Position numbers and translations under genes: made by a program. 64,000 nucleotides of DNA from Namhaeicola litoreus (lineage in GTDB: Bacteria > Bacteroidota > Bacteroidia > Flavobacteriales > Flavobacteriaceae): the NCBI RefSeq assembly GCF_042679565.1, contig NZ_JBHTMY010000002.1, forward strand, positions 124,001 through 188,000, read 5' to 3'. Under the pieces are notes generated by a model. That model searched no databases. It was given only the letters and a program-made list of their open reading frames with translations, and was not told the DNA's origin. This document shows, in pieces, positions 36,792 to 48,200 of this stretch. Positions within the stretch are counted from its first letter, which is position 1; every line of letters begins with the position of its first letter.

Positions 36792-37196
36792 ATGACTTTG
36801 AAAGGTCTTTTTCTACTATTTTTCTTAAACTTTACAACTGTAATTTTTGCGCAGTATACAACGGGTAGTGTAAAAGTGAACACCCAAACCGGCATTGAAA
36901 AAATTGTCAATGCTAAAATAGCCTACAATAAATCTGTCAAAACAGTAAAAGGATACAAAATTCAATTGTTCTATGGAAGTGAAAAAGGAGCTTATGATTC
37001 TAAAGAGAAATTCGAAAAGTTGTTTCCTGAAATTCCGGCTAAATTAACTTTCAGTACACCAGATTGGAAAATACAAGTTGGAAATTATTTCACAAAATTG
37101 CAAGCGGATAAAGATTTAGAAAATATAAAACTTGATTTCCCTGGAGCTATTGTATTAGCTACAGACATAGATATTCCTGAAAACAATAAAAAGTAG
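36792..37196 (+). CDS. Exported SPOR-domain protein
   Basis: A 134-residue periplasmic protein. The signal peptide ends near VIFAQ. The mature part contains a SPOR domain: GYKIQLFYGSEKGAYDSKEKF, then WKIQVGNYFTKLQADKDLENI, then FPGAIVLATDI. SPOR domains bind glycan strands without stem peptides and act in cell division or envelope upkeep. The ATG at 36792 is chosen because an upstream TTG lies inside a promoter box. It is 33 bp before ruvB and divergent from actA. Confidence 0.87.
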   Translation: MTLKGLFLLFFLNFTTVIFAQYTTGSVKVNTQTGIEKIVNAKIAYNKSVKTVKGYKIQLFYGSEKGAYDSKEKFEKLFPEIPAKLTFSTPDWKIQVGNYFTKLQADKDLENIKLDFPGAIVLATDIDIPENNKK

Positions 37197-37229
37197 TACT
37201 TTCAATAGTTTAACTCTTAAATTTGCTTT

Positions 37230-38255
37230 ATGAATGAACATCTTGATGCCTCGAAAAAGCAATTTAGTGGTGATGAATTCGATATTGAAAGAAAATTACG
37301 CCCCATTACTTTTGACGATTTTACTGGACAGGATCAGGCCTTAGAGAATTTAAGAGTATTTGTTAAAGCGGCTAATTTAAGATCCGAAGCATTAGATCAC
37401 ACACTTTTTCATGGCCCTCCCGGATTAGGAAAAACAACTCTAGCGCATATTCTGGCAAACGAACTCAATACAAATATAAAAGTAACTTCAGGCCCAGTAT
37501 TAGACAAACCTGGTGATTTAGCAGGACTATTGACGAACCTAGGAGAAAGAGATGTGCTTTTTATAGATGAAATTCACAGACTAAGCCCGGTAATTGAGGA
37601 ATATCTCTATTCTGCGATGGAGGATTATAAAATCGATATTATGATCGAATCAGGGCCTAACGCAAGAACGGTGCAGATCAACTTAGAACCATTTACATTA
37701 ATCGGCGCGACGACAAGATCTGGTTTACTTACAGCTCCAATGCGAGCCAGGTTTGGCATTAGTACCCGACTTCAGTATTACACTTCTGAATTACTTACAG
37801 ATATCGTTCAGCGAAGTGCACATATTTTAGAAGTACCCATCTCAATGGAAGCCGCCATAGAAATTGCAGGACGAAGCAGAGGGACACCAAGAATTGCAAA
37901 TGCATTATTGAGAAGAGTTCGAGATTTTGCACAGATCAAAGGGGATGGTAAAATTAATATTACGATTGCCAAATTTGCTTTGAATGCACTTTTAGTCGAC
38001 ACTCACGGTCTCGATGAAATGGACAATAAAATTCTTTCTACCATAATTGATAAATTTAAAGGAGGACCTGTAGGTATTAGTACCTTGGCCACAGCAGTAG
38101 GTGAAAATGCAGAAACAATCGAAGAAGTATATGAACCTTTTTTGATTCAGGAAGGATTTATTCTGAGAACTCCTCGAGGTAGAGAAGTAACAGAATTGGC
38201 ATATAAGCATCTCGGAAAAACAAGAAAAGGAAATCAATCCGACCTTTTTTCTTAA
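37230..38255 (+). CDS. ruvB: Holliday junction branch-migration ATPase RuvB
   Basis: Hexameric AAA+ motor that with RuvA moves Holliday junctions during recombination repair. The 341-residue protein has Walker A GPPGLGKTT (62-70), Walker B LFIDEIH with Asp113-Glu114, sensor 1 IGATTRSG, and the C-terminal winged-helix DNA-binding domain (GLDEMD..., GGPVGI, PRGREVT). It is 15 bp before queG. ruvA lies 3.4 kb downstream rather than beside it. Confidence 0.97.
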   Translation: MNEHLDASKKQFSGDEFDIERKLRPITFDDFTGQDQALENLRVFVKAANLRSEALDHTLFHGPPGLGKTTLAHILANELNTNIKVTSGPVLDKPGDLAGLLTNLGERDVLFIDEIHRLSPVIEEYLYSAMEDYKIDIMIESGPNARTVQINLEPFTLIGATTRSGLLTAPMRARFGISTRLQYYTSELLTDIVQRSAHILEVPISMEAAIEIAGRSRGTPRIANALLRRVRDFAQIKGDGKINITIAKFALNALLVDTHGLDEMDNKILSTIIDKFKGGPVGISTLATAVGENAETIEEVYEPFLIQEGFILRTPRGREVTELAYKHLGKTRKGNQSDLFS

Positions 38256-38270
38256 GCTTATCGTTTTGTA

Positions 38271-39206
38271 ATGAATCCTCTAAAAAAAAGAGAAATTACC
38301 CTGTCACTTAAACAAGAGGCCAAAAAGCTGGGCTTTGATTTCTGTGGTGTAGCCAAGTCAGAATTTCTAAAAAGTGAAGAGTCTCATCTCGAAAATTGGT
38401 TGAAAAATGGTTTTCACGGTGAAATGACCTATATGGAAAATCATTTTGACCTGAGATTAGACCCCGGAAAATTGGTAGAAAATGCCAAATCGGTTGTTTC
38501 TTTGACCTACAATTATTTTACTGAGAAGGAAATGCAGGCAGATTCTTTTCAGATCTCTAAATATGCCTTTGGTGAAGATTATCACCATATTATAAAGGAA
38601 AAGCTATTTAGGCTAATCAATTTTCTCAAACAGGATTTAGGCCACATCAATATTCGTGCTTTTGTCGATTCTGCGCCCATTTTGGAAAGAGTTTGGGCTG
38701 AAAAGGCAGGACTGGGATGGATAGGAAAGAACACTTTATTAATCAATAAAAACAGAGGCTCTTTTTATTTTTTAGCTGAATTAGTTTTAGACGTTGAGCT
38801 TGAATATGACCCACCATTTAAAACCGATCATTGCGGTACTTGCACAAAATGTATAGATGCCTGTCCTACTGAAGCTATTTTGCCCGGAAAAGTTTTGGAC
38901 GGAAGTAAATGTATTTCTTATTTCACCATAGAATTAAAGGAAGAAATCCCAACTTCAATGAAGGGAAAATTAAACGATTGGATTTTTGGTTGCGATATCT
39001 GCCAAGATGTTTGTCCGTGGAATCGTTTCTCAAAACCCCATCGTGAAATGGCATTTCAACCACATCCTGATTTACTGGAGATGACAAAAAAGGATTGGAT
39101 AGAATTGGAGGAAACAACATTTCAAAAAGTCTTTAAGAAATCCGCCGTAAAGCGTACTAAATTTAACGGTCTCAAGCGCAATATTGATTTTGTTCAAAAT
39201 CAATAG
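38271..39206 (+). CDS. queG: Epoxyqueuosine reductase
   Basis: Cobalamin- and iron-sulfur-dependent enzyme that performs the last step of queuosine synthesis on tRNA. The 311-residue protein has an N-terminal cobalamin-binding region containing AEKAGLGWIGKNTLLI. Two [4Fe-4S] cluster motifs follow: CGTCTKCIDACPTEAI and CDICQDVCPWN, with CISYFTIELK between. Its length is close to short QueG forms lacking the HEAT-repeat tail. It is 15 bp after ruvB. Confidence 0.95.
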   Translation: MNPLKKREITLSLKQEAKKLGFDFCGVAKSEFLKSEESHLENWLKNGFHGEMTYMENHFDLRLDPGKLVENAKSVVSLTYNYFTEKEMQADSFQISKYAFGEDYHHIIKEKLFRLINFLKQDLGHINIRAFVDSAPILERVWAEKAGLGWIGKNTLLINKNRGSFYFLAELVLDVELEYDPPFKTDHCGTCTKCIDACPTEAILPGKVLDGSKCISYFTIELKEEIPTSMKGKLNDWIFGCDICQDVCPWNRFSKPHREMAFQPHPDLLEMTKKDWIELEETTFQKVFKKSAVKRTKFNGLKRNIDFVQNQ

Positions 39207-39259
39207 AATCAATTCAAAAATCAATATTTTGGTTACATTTGTTCCTACAATAACAATTT

Positions 39260-41563
39260 ATGAGTACCAAGATCAGTAAAAAGGAAGCTCTTCAATACCA
39301 TGAGTCACCTCAACCCGGAAAAATCCAGATTACACCTACTAAAAAACATGCAACACAAAGAGATTTATCTCTGGCATATTCTCCGGGAGTTGCCTATCCC
39401 TGTTTGGAAATTGCAGAAGATCCAGAGAAAGTATATAAATATACTTCCAAGGGCAATTTAGTTGCTGTAATTTCAAATGGAACTGCTGTACTAGGTCTGG
39501 GGGATATTGGCGCTGAAGCGGGCAAACCTGTAATGGAAGGAAAAGCTTTGCTCTTCAAAATTTTTGCTGATATTGATGTTTTTGATATCGAGGTAGGCAC
39601 TAAAAATGTTGAAGAATTCATTCAAACAGTAAAAAATATTGCACCTACATTTGGAGGAATAAATTTAGAAGATATCAAAGCACCTGAGGCCTTTGAAATT
39701 GAAAAGAGATTAGTTGCCGAATTGAATATTCCCGTCATGCACGACGACCAGCACGGAACTGCGATTATATCTACTGCTGCTCTAAAAAATGCATTAGAAA
39801 TAGCCGGTAAAAAGGCTGAAGATGTGATTATTGTAATAAACGGTGCAGGAGCCGCAGCAATTTCTTGCTCTAAATTATACAAGAATCTTGGCGTGAAGCC
39901 TGAGAATATGATTATGTGTGATAGCAAAGGTGTAATCAGAAAAGATAGATTAGACCTTAGTGAAGAAAAAACAGAGTTCGCTACAGATAAAAATGTACAC
40001 ACTTTAGCTGAAGCGATGAAAAATAGTGATGTTTTTATTGGCCTGTCTAAAGGTGATGTGGTAAGCCCGGCAATGATAAAAAGCATGGCAAAGAATCCCA
40101 TTGTTTTTGCTATGGCAAATCCCGATCCCGAAATTTCTTATTCATTAGCCATAAAGACTAGAAAAGACATCATTATGGCTACTGGACGGTCGGATCATCC
40201 TAATCAGGTCAATAATGTATTAGGTTTCCCCTTTATTTTTCGAGGAGCATTAGATGTGAGAGCGACCAAGATTAACGAAGAAATGAAAATGGCAGCCGTT
40301 TATGCTTTAGCGGAACTAGCCAAAGAATCTGTTCCTGAACACGTAAATATTGCTTATAAAGAAAAGAAGCTGCAATTTGGCAAGGATTATATAATACCAA
40401 AGCCTTTTGATACGAGATTAATAACAAAAATCCCTCCTGCTGTCGCCAAAGCGGCTATGGAGAGTGGCGTAGCAACCCAACCCATTAAAGATTGGGCGAA
40501 ATATATAGAATTACTTGAAGAGAGACTAGGGACAGGAAATAAACTAATGAGACTGGTTACGGCCAGAGCAAAATCTGACCCAAAAAAGGTTCTATTTGCC
40601 GAAGCCGATGAACTGGCTGTGCTAAAAGCTGCACAAATTGTTCATGAAGAGGGTATTGCTAAGGTTGTTCTTTTAGGGAATAAAGAAAAGATTACCTTCT
40701 TGATGAAGGAGTTAAGTTTTGATGGAGATATTGAAATTATAGATCCAAAATCAAACGAAGAACAAGAAAGAAGAGATTTGTTCGCAGAACAATATTGGAA
40801 ACAAAGACAACGTAAAGGAATTACTCTTTTAGAGGCAGAAAAATGGATGCGTGAAAGGAATTATTTTGCCGCAATGATGCTGAATAACGACCTTGCCGAT
40901 GCACTTGTAACAGGATATACAAGAGCATATCCAACTGTCGCCAAGCCAATAATCGAATTAATTGGAAAGCAACCCGGATTAAAAAAAGTAGCAGCAACAA
41001 ATTTGATGTTAACAGAGAAAGGTCCACTTTTTTTATCGGATACTGCCATGATCCGAAATCCCACAACAGAAGAATTAGTGGAAATTGTCAGATTGACCAA
41101 CACAACCATGAAATTGTTTGGTTTAAGTCCTAATCTTGCCTTTGTTTCCTACGCCAATTTTTCTCCGTCAAAATTAGAATCAGTGCAGAAAATTCAGGAT
41201 GCCGTAAGCATTATACATCACAAACATCCCGCTATTAATATCGATGGCGCCTTACAAGCCGATTTTGCCTTGAATGAAAATTTGAGATCTTCAAAATTTC
41301 CGTTTACTAAAATTGAAGGAAAAAAGGTAAACGGTTTGATCTTTCCAAACTTGGATGCTGCCAACATCAGTTATAAGCTTTTAAAAGAATTAAACAATAT
41401 AGAATCTGTTGGGCCAATCATTATGGGATTGAGAAAACCGGTCCACTTGCTGCAACTCAGAGCTTCAGTTGATGAAATAGTAAATATGGTAACTGTAGCA
41501 GTCGTTGATGCACAAGAAAAAGAAATTCAAGAAAATTTAAAAAATAAAAAAGGGAAAAATTAA
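39260..41563 (+). CDS. maeB: NADP-dependent malic enzyme with phosphotransacetylase-like C-terminal domain
   Basis: Converts malate to pyruvate, CO2 and NADPH. The 767-residue protein has an N-terminal malic enzyme half (about 1-420): SLAYSPGVAYPCLEI, NGTAVLGLGDIGA, MHDDQHGTAI and the NADP-binding NGAGAAAIS. The C-terminal half (about 430-755) resembles phosphotransacetylase (VTARAKSDPKKVLFAEAD, GPLFLSDTA, GALQADFAL). In E. coli MaeB that half is regulatory and binds acetyl-CoA. It stands 53 bp after queG and about 65 bp before ruvA. Confidence 0.95.
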   Translation: MSTKISKKEALQYHESPQPGKIQITPTKKHATQRDLSLAYSPGVAYPCLEIAEDPEKVYKYTSKGNLVAVISNGTAVLGLGDIGAEAGKPVMEGKALLFKIFADIDVFDIEVGTKNVEEFIQTVKNIAPTFGGINLEDIKAPEAFEIEKRLVAELNIPVMHDDQHGTAIISTAALKNALEIAGKKAEDVIIVINGAGAAAISCSKLYKNLGVKPENMIMCDSKGVIRKDRLDLSEEKTEFATDKNVHTLAEAMKNSDVFIGLSKGDVVSPAMIKSMAKNPIVFAMANPDPEISYSLAIKTRKDIIMATGRSDHPNQVNNVLGFPFIFRGALDVRATKINEEMKMAAVYALAELAKESVPEHVNIAYKEKKLQFGKDYIIPKPFDTRLITKIPPAVAKAAMESGVATQPIKDWAKYIELLEERLGTGNKLMRLVTARAKSDPKKVLFAEADELAVLKAAQIVHEEGIAKVVLLGNKEKITFLMKELSFDGDIEIIDPKSNEEQERRDLFAEQYWKQRQRKGITLLEAEKWMRERNYFAAMMLNNDLADALVTGYTRAYPTVAKPIIELIGKQPGLKKVAATNLMLTEKGPLFLSDTAMIRNPTTEELVEIVRLTNTTMKLFGLSPNLAFVSYANFSPSKLESVQKIQDAVSIIHHKHPAINIDGALQADFALNENLRSSKFPFTKIEGKKVNGLIFPNLDAANISYKLLKELNNIESVGPIIMGLRKPVHLLQLRASVDEIVNMVTVAVVDAQEKEIQENLKNKKGKN

Positions 41564-41628
41564 TTGCCATCTGTTCATTCTCCTCAATCAGATGCTCGCA
41601 ATAGTTGGTTCTAAAATTCAACTAAAAA

Positions 41629-42210
41629 ATGATTACATATTTAAAAGGTAAACTGGCGGAAAAAAATCCGACCAATGTTATCATAGAATGCAATGGAATT
41701 GGCTATTATGTGCTCATTTCATTACAGACCTATACTCGAATTCCGGACACGGAAAATATTTTATTGCACACCCATTTATCTATAAGAGAAGATGCGCACG
41801 TGCTATTTGGTTTCTATGATAAAATTGAGAGGGAAATATTTAAACTTCTCATATCTGTTTCTGGTGTTGGGCCTAGTACGGCCATTACCATGCTTTCTTC
41901 AATGACACCAGAGCAAATTCAGCAAGCTATTGCAAATAAAGATGTTACGGCCATTAAATCTGTGAAAGGGATTGGTGATAAAACTGCCCAAAGGGTTATT
42001 GTTGATTTAAAGGACAAGATCTTAAAAACTTTCAACATTTCAGAAGATTTATTAACAAGCAACAATACAATAAAAAATGAAGCGTTAACAGCTTTGGAGG
42101 TTTTAGGTTTTTCAAGAAAGACATCAGAAAAAGTAGTTCAGTCATTATTGAATGAATCGACCGACATAACAATAGAAGAATTGATCAAAAAGGCACTTAA
42201 AAACTTGTAA
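41629..42210 (+). CDS. ruvA: Holliday junction DNA-binding protein RuvA
   Basis: Tetrameric junction-binding partner of RuvB. The 193-residue protein has an N-terminal OB domain (MITYLKGKL...), two helix-hairpin-helix motifs (VSGVGPSTAITML and VKGIGDKTAQRVIVDLKDK) and a C-terminal UBA-like domain III (ALEVLGFSRKTSEKVVQSLL). sprA begins 2 bp after its stop, so the recombination gene and the secretion translocon gene are probably translated from the same mRNA. Confidence 0.96.
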   Translation: MITYLKGKLAEKNPTNVIIECNGIGYYVLISLQTYTRIPDTENILLHTHLSIREDAHVLFGFYDKIEREIFKLLISVSGVGPSTAITMLSSMTPEQIQQAIANKDVTAIKSVKGIGDKTAQRVIVDLKDKILKTFNISEDLLTSNNTIKNEALTALEVLGFSRKTSEKVVQSLLNESTDITIEELIKKALKNL

Positions 42211-42212
42211 AT

Positions 42213-45200
42213 TTGTTCGCCCTCAAGAAATTTACATACCAATCGCTAATTCTATTCATTGGCTTATTAGGTTATGCCTTTTCTTCATATGCTCAAAATT
42301 CTCCTTCTCAGATTACTCAAGACACAATCCCTGATTTAAAATATAATTTTAAAAATTCTCAAAAAGGTCGTTTTTTCTTAACAGACCCGACAAAATATGA
42401 AGTGATCTTTGATCCTGAAATTGGACAGTATATTTTCTATGAAAAGATAGGTGATTATTTAATCAAACATCCTTCGTACATGACTCAAAAAGAGTATGAA
42501 GAATATCGCCTAAATAGAGATATGCTCGATTATGCTAAAAACAAACTCAGTGCCATCGACGGAAAAAAAGAAGGTACTTTGGAAGAACAAAAAGATTTAC
42601 TACCCACGTATTATGTCAATTCTAAATTTTTTGAAGATATTTTTGGCGGAAATGAAATCGATGTAAATCCGCAAGGTTCTATTCTTTTAAGAATGGGAAT
42701 TATACACCAACAAGTAGAAAATCCGCAACTTTCTGAAAGAAACAGAAAAAGTACCACATTCGATTTTGACCAAGAAATTAGTGCCAGTTTAAATGCCCAA
42801 GTTGGGCAAAGATTGCGGGTAAATGCCAACTTTGATACACAATCTACATTTAACTTTCAAAACCTCATCAAGATAGAATATGTACCCACAGAAGATGACA
42901 TCATTCGTAAAATTGAAGTGGGTAATGTTAGTATGCCCTCCAGAAATTCTTTGGTGACGGGAGTACAAAACCTTTTCGGAGCCAAAACAGAACTCCAATT
43001 TGGAAAGACGACAATAACGGGTATTTTCTCGCAGCAAAGATCTCAGTCGAGAACAGTGGCCGCAGAAGGTGGATCTTTGATTCAAGAATTTGATTTTAGA
43101 GCCACCAATTACGATATAAACCGACATTACTTTTTGGCACATCAGTTCAGAGACACCTATGAAAACGCCCTTATAAATTTTCCGTTGATCAATACGAATA
43201 TTAGAATTACGAGAATTGAGATATGGTCAACGAATAGAAATGCCACCACAGATAATACCAGAAATATTGTCGCTTTAAGTGATCTGGGAGAAAATAAATC
43301 AGAAAACATTGGGCCTGCCAATGTAGTTCCAAATCCGGGTGCTACAGACCCTTCAAATCAAGCGAACAATTTAAATGACTTACTTGTTTTAAACGGACCC
43401 ATTCGAAAAATATCTTCAGTTGGCTCCGCTCTGGCACCATATGGAATGCAACAAGGCAGGGATTACACGATTTTAGAAAATGCCCGAAAACTTGTTCAAG
43501 GAGTAGATTTTAATTTTAATGCCCAACTGGGTTTTATTAGTTTAAATAAAAGATTGATAGACAGCGATGTTTTAGCGGTGGCATTTGAATATACAGATGG
43601 CGTAAATGTTTATCAAGTAGGTGAATTAAGCGGTGATGGTATTGTAGCACCAGACAACTTAGTTGTAAAACTTTTACAAAGTGAAATCTTTAATACAGAA
43701 ATTCCTCTTTGGGATTTGATGATGAAAAACGTCTACGAAATACCTGGAGCATTTCAATTGCAAGAAGACAATTTTAGGATAGAATTAATGTATCAAGATG
43801 ACGAAACTGGCGTTCCTGTAAATATTTTGCAAAATGCAAAAACAGAAGAAGTTCAGAATAAAACGCTTTTAAATATTATGCGTCTGGATCGACTTGATCA
43901 AAACGATAATATTTTTCCACAAGGTGATGGTTTTTTTGATTATATCGAAAATATTACAGTGAGTTCACAGCAAGGGTATATCATATTTCCAACGGTCGAG
44001 CCCTTTGGAGAATATTTAGACAATGTTCTCGACGCAGAAGACGATGTGTATGTTTTTAATGAGTTATACGACAGAACACAGGCTGAAGCACAAAATGATT
44101 TTCAGGTAAAAGACAAATATCTTTTTAAGGGATATTTCAAATCTGATGGAAGAAACGGCATCCCCTTGGGAGCATTTAATGTGCCAAGAGGTTCCGTAAA
44201 AGTAACCTCTGGAGGTAGAGAATTGGTTGAGGGAGTTGACTATGTGGTAGATTACAACATTGGTAATGTTCAAATAATTAATCCCACATTAATAGATTCG
44301 AATGCCCCAATTGATGTTTCTGTAGAAAATAATATGGGTTTTACTCAGCAGAGAAGAACCTATATGGGAGTAGATGTATTGCATACGTTCAATGAAAACT
44401 TAGCTGTGGGCGGCAGCATCATCAATTTGAATGAAAGACCTTTGACTCAAAAAGCACAATTTGGTGCAGAGCCTGTAAACAACACCATTTTTGGAGCTCA
44501 TGTAAATTATACCACTAAAGTGCCTTTTCTTACGAAACTGGCAAATAAATTGCCAAATATAGATACAGATGTAGAGTCTACGGTATCTGTAAGAGCAGAA
44601 GTAGCACATTTACTACCTGGGTCTCCAAATGGAATAAATTTAGAAGGGGCTGCCACTTCTTATGTTGATGATTTTGAGGGCTCACAAATTCCTATAGACA
44701 TTAGATCCCCAAAACAATGGTTTTTGGCTAGTACGCCTCAAGGACAATTTGGTGAACTCGATTTTAATAATGGAAATTTAGCTCCGGGATTACCTGAGGA
44801 GCTGAGATCAGGAGCGAAAAGATCAAAATTAGCTTGGTATAACATTGATCAGCTTTTTTACGGGTCAACACTTAGGCCTTCAAATATTGATAACAATGAG
44901 TTATCACGAGCCGAAGTTAGGCAAATAAACTATTCTGAATTATTTCCAGAAACAGAACTTGACATTACTCAATCTAATATTGTTAGAACTTTAGATCTGG
45001 CCTATTTTCCACAAGAACGAGGAACCTATAATTTTGATAATAGTTTTGGACCTGATGGTAAATATATCAATCCGGAAGATCGTTGGGGAGGAATTATGCG
45101 GCCACTCACGACTACAAATTTCCAACAGGCAAATATAGAATATATTGAATTTTGGCTTTTAGATCCTTATGAAAACTATTCTTTAACCCCTGCAGAAGGC

Positions 45201-48200
45201 GGTCCGGCAAATCCTCCTTCCCCAACTGATTTTGTTGGAGAGTTATACTTTAATTTTGGTAGTGTTTCCGAAGACATATTAAAAGATGACAGGAAAATGT
45301 TTGAAAACGGACTTCCTGAAGATGGCGTTCAAATCCCAGATAACAATGTAGAAATCACGCCATGGTCATCTATACCAAAAAACCAGTCGTTGTTATATGC
45401 TTTTACAGAAGATGATAAGGCACGTCCAAATCAGGATTTAGGCTTTGACGGAATAAATGATACCGATGAGGCAGTGCGATTTGGTAATGTCTTTGGCGAA
45501 GACCCGGCAAATGATAATTTTCAATTTTTTAGAGGCCAAGAATTAGACGCTGAGAATGCGGGAATTGTAAAAAGATATCGAAATTTCAACCTCACACAAG
45601 GAAACTCAAATACCCCTGGAACCTCTACCGAATCCTTCCCAACCTCCGCTACTTCATTTCCTGATGTCGAAGACATCAACAGAGATCAGACAATGAGTGC
45701 TATTGAAAGTTATTATCAATATAAAGTGTCCATGAACAAATCAGATTTTGTCGTTGGTCAGAATTTTATTGTAGATAAAAAAGAGGTGAATGTAAAGCTA
45801 GCTAATGGCAACGACCAAACAGCTACCTGGTATCAATTCAGAATTCCTATTACAGTGCCAGAAGATCCAAATAACATCATAAATAACATGTCGGGGTTTA
45901 CTTCCATCAGATTTATGAGAATGTTTCTCACGAAATTTAGGATTCCGGTGGTACTTAGATTTGGAGAATTTCAATTGATTAGAGGAGACTGGAGAAGGTA
46001 TACAAAAACACTTGATGAAAACATCGAACCGCCACAAGAAATTACACCGATAGAAAATCAAAACTTTAGGGTAGGAGTAGTTAATATTGAGGAAAATAGT
46101 GATAGACAGCCTATTCCTTATGTACTCCCTCCTGGAATTAGAAGAGAGCAATTACAAGGTACAACTACGATCCAGCAACAAAATGAGCAATCACTTTCAG
46201 TGAAAATTACAGATTTAGCCCCAGGGGATACAAGAGCTGTATTTAAAAATACGACGTTTGATATGAGGATGTATAAAAACCTTCAAATGTTTTTACATGC
46301 GGAATCTGTATTGGGTTCTGTTCCTGTAAGAGATAACGAATTGCTCGCCATTATGAGGTTAGGTAGTGATAATGACAATAATTTTTATCAAATAGAAGTA
46401 CCGTTAAAAATAACAGATTTTGATGCCGTTTCTGCAGAAGATATTTGGCCAGAAGAGAATAATCTGCTCACAAAGTTGGAAGAATTGGGAAAACTGAAAT
46501 TACAGCGAGTTGATGAAGGTGGAGCACCAAATGAGTTATTTCCTGCCATTGTAAACGGAGAACCTGCGGAATACAGAGTCCGAGTTAAAGGAAATCCGAA
46601 CTTGGCAAATATCCGTACAATAATGCTTGGGGTTAAAAACGTAAGTGAAACACCAAAAAATATGGAAGTTTGGTTTAACGAATTGCGCCTTTCTGAATTT
46701 GATAATGAAGGCGGTTGGGCGGCCAATTTAAATGCCGATGCTAATATTGCAGATTTTGCAAACTTATCTTTATCGAGTAATTTATTTACCAAGGGCTTTG
46801 GGGCTATTGATCAGAGAGTAAACGAAAGAAGTCAAGAAGACGTGTTCCAATATGGCGTAATTACTACGGTGAATATGGGGCAACTTCTTCCTAAAAAAGT
46901 AGGACTGAACTTACCGGTAAATGTAAGTTTTTCAGAAGAATTTAGAGATCCGAAATTCGATCCAAGATATCAAGATGTTCTATTTGATAACGGAAGTACG
47001 GATAGTGATTTGGCTCGAGATTATACCCAACGCAGGAGTATTAATTTTATAAATGTAAGAAAGAACGTCACAACATTCGACAGAAAACCTCATTTCTATG
47101 ATGTTGAAAACCTATCATTTTCATATTCGTATAACGATATGTATCATAGAAATTATAATATTCAAAAGTTTTTGGACCAAAGATTGAGAACTTCTTTGAA
47201 TTATGCCTATAGTTTACAACCAAAGTATTTTGAACCGCTTAAAAATTGGGGACCGATTTCGAGCAAAGATTATCTGAGTTTTTTAAGAGATCTCAACGTT
47301 AATTTTGTGCCTAGTTCTATCGCCATCAATTCAAATATCATAAGATCTTACAACGAACAATTATCGAGATCTTTGGTAGAGGGCTTACCAGATTTGCCAA
47401 CTTTGACCCAACGAAATTTTATGTTTAATTGGGACTATCTCATTGCTTATAATCTCACCAAATCAATCCAACTAACGCTTAGAGCATTAGACAGTTATGT
47501 GTATGATGATTTTGAAGGAGAAACAGATATTCAGCTCTATGATAATTTCTTTACGCTTGGAAGACCAGAACATTACCACCAAACGTTAGAGGCTTCTTAT
47601 AAATTACCCTTTGATAAAATTAAGCACTTAGAATTTATTAATGGAACTTATAATTATACCGCAGATTACGATTGGCAGGCTCCTGCTCTATCGAATATAT
47701 CATTAATTGGAAACAACATTCAAAATGCCAATACCCATACATTCACTGCAGATTTCTCTATGGATCGTTTGTATCAAGATCTAAAATTAGACCGATTGTT
47801 TAACAAGAAACCAGTTCAAAAAGTAGATAAAAATGGTATAGCATTACCACCTAGCGCAAATACATCTCAAAAATTCACAAACACGGGTCAACAAATTGGA
47901 AGATTTGCCGTTGACTTGCTCACCTCAATCAAAAATATCCGATTATCTTATTCCGAAAATAATGGAACATTTCTGGCTGGTTACATCCCAGAAAGTGGTT
48001 TGTTAGGCTTAAATAGTTATGAAGGAGGTTTTGCACCGAGTTTAGGATTTGTTTTTGGTAGTCAATCAGACATTTTAAATCATGCACTCAAAAATAATTG
48101 GTTAATTTCAAGACAGGATAATGAAAATATTTACAACAAGAATTATAGTAAATCGCATTTTGAAAAGCTTGATTATTCATTGAGTGTGAGACCAACCAAG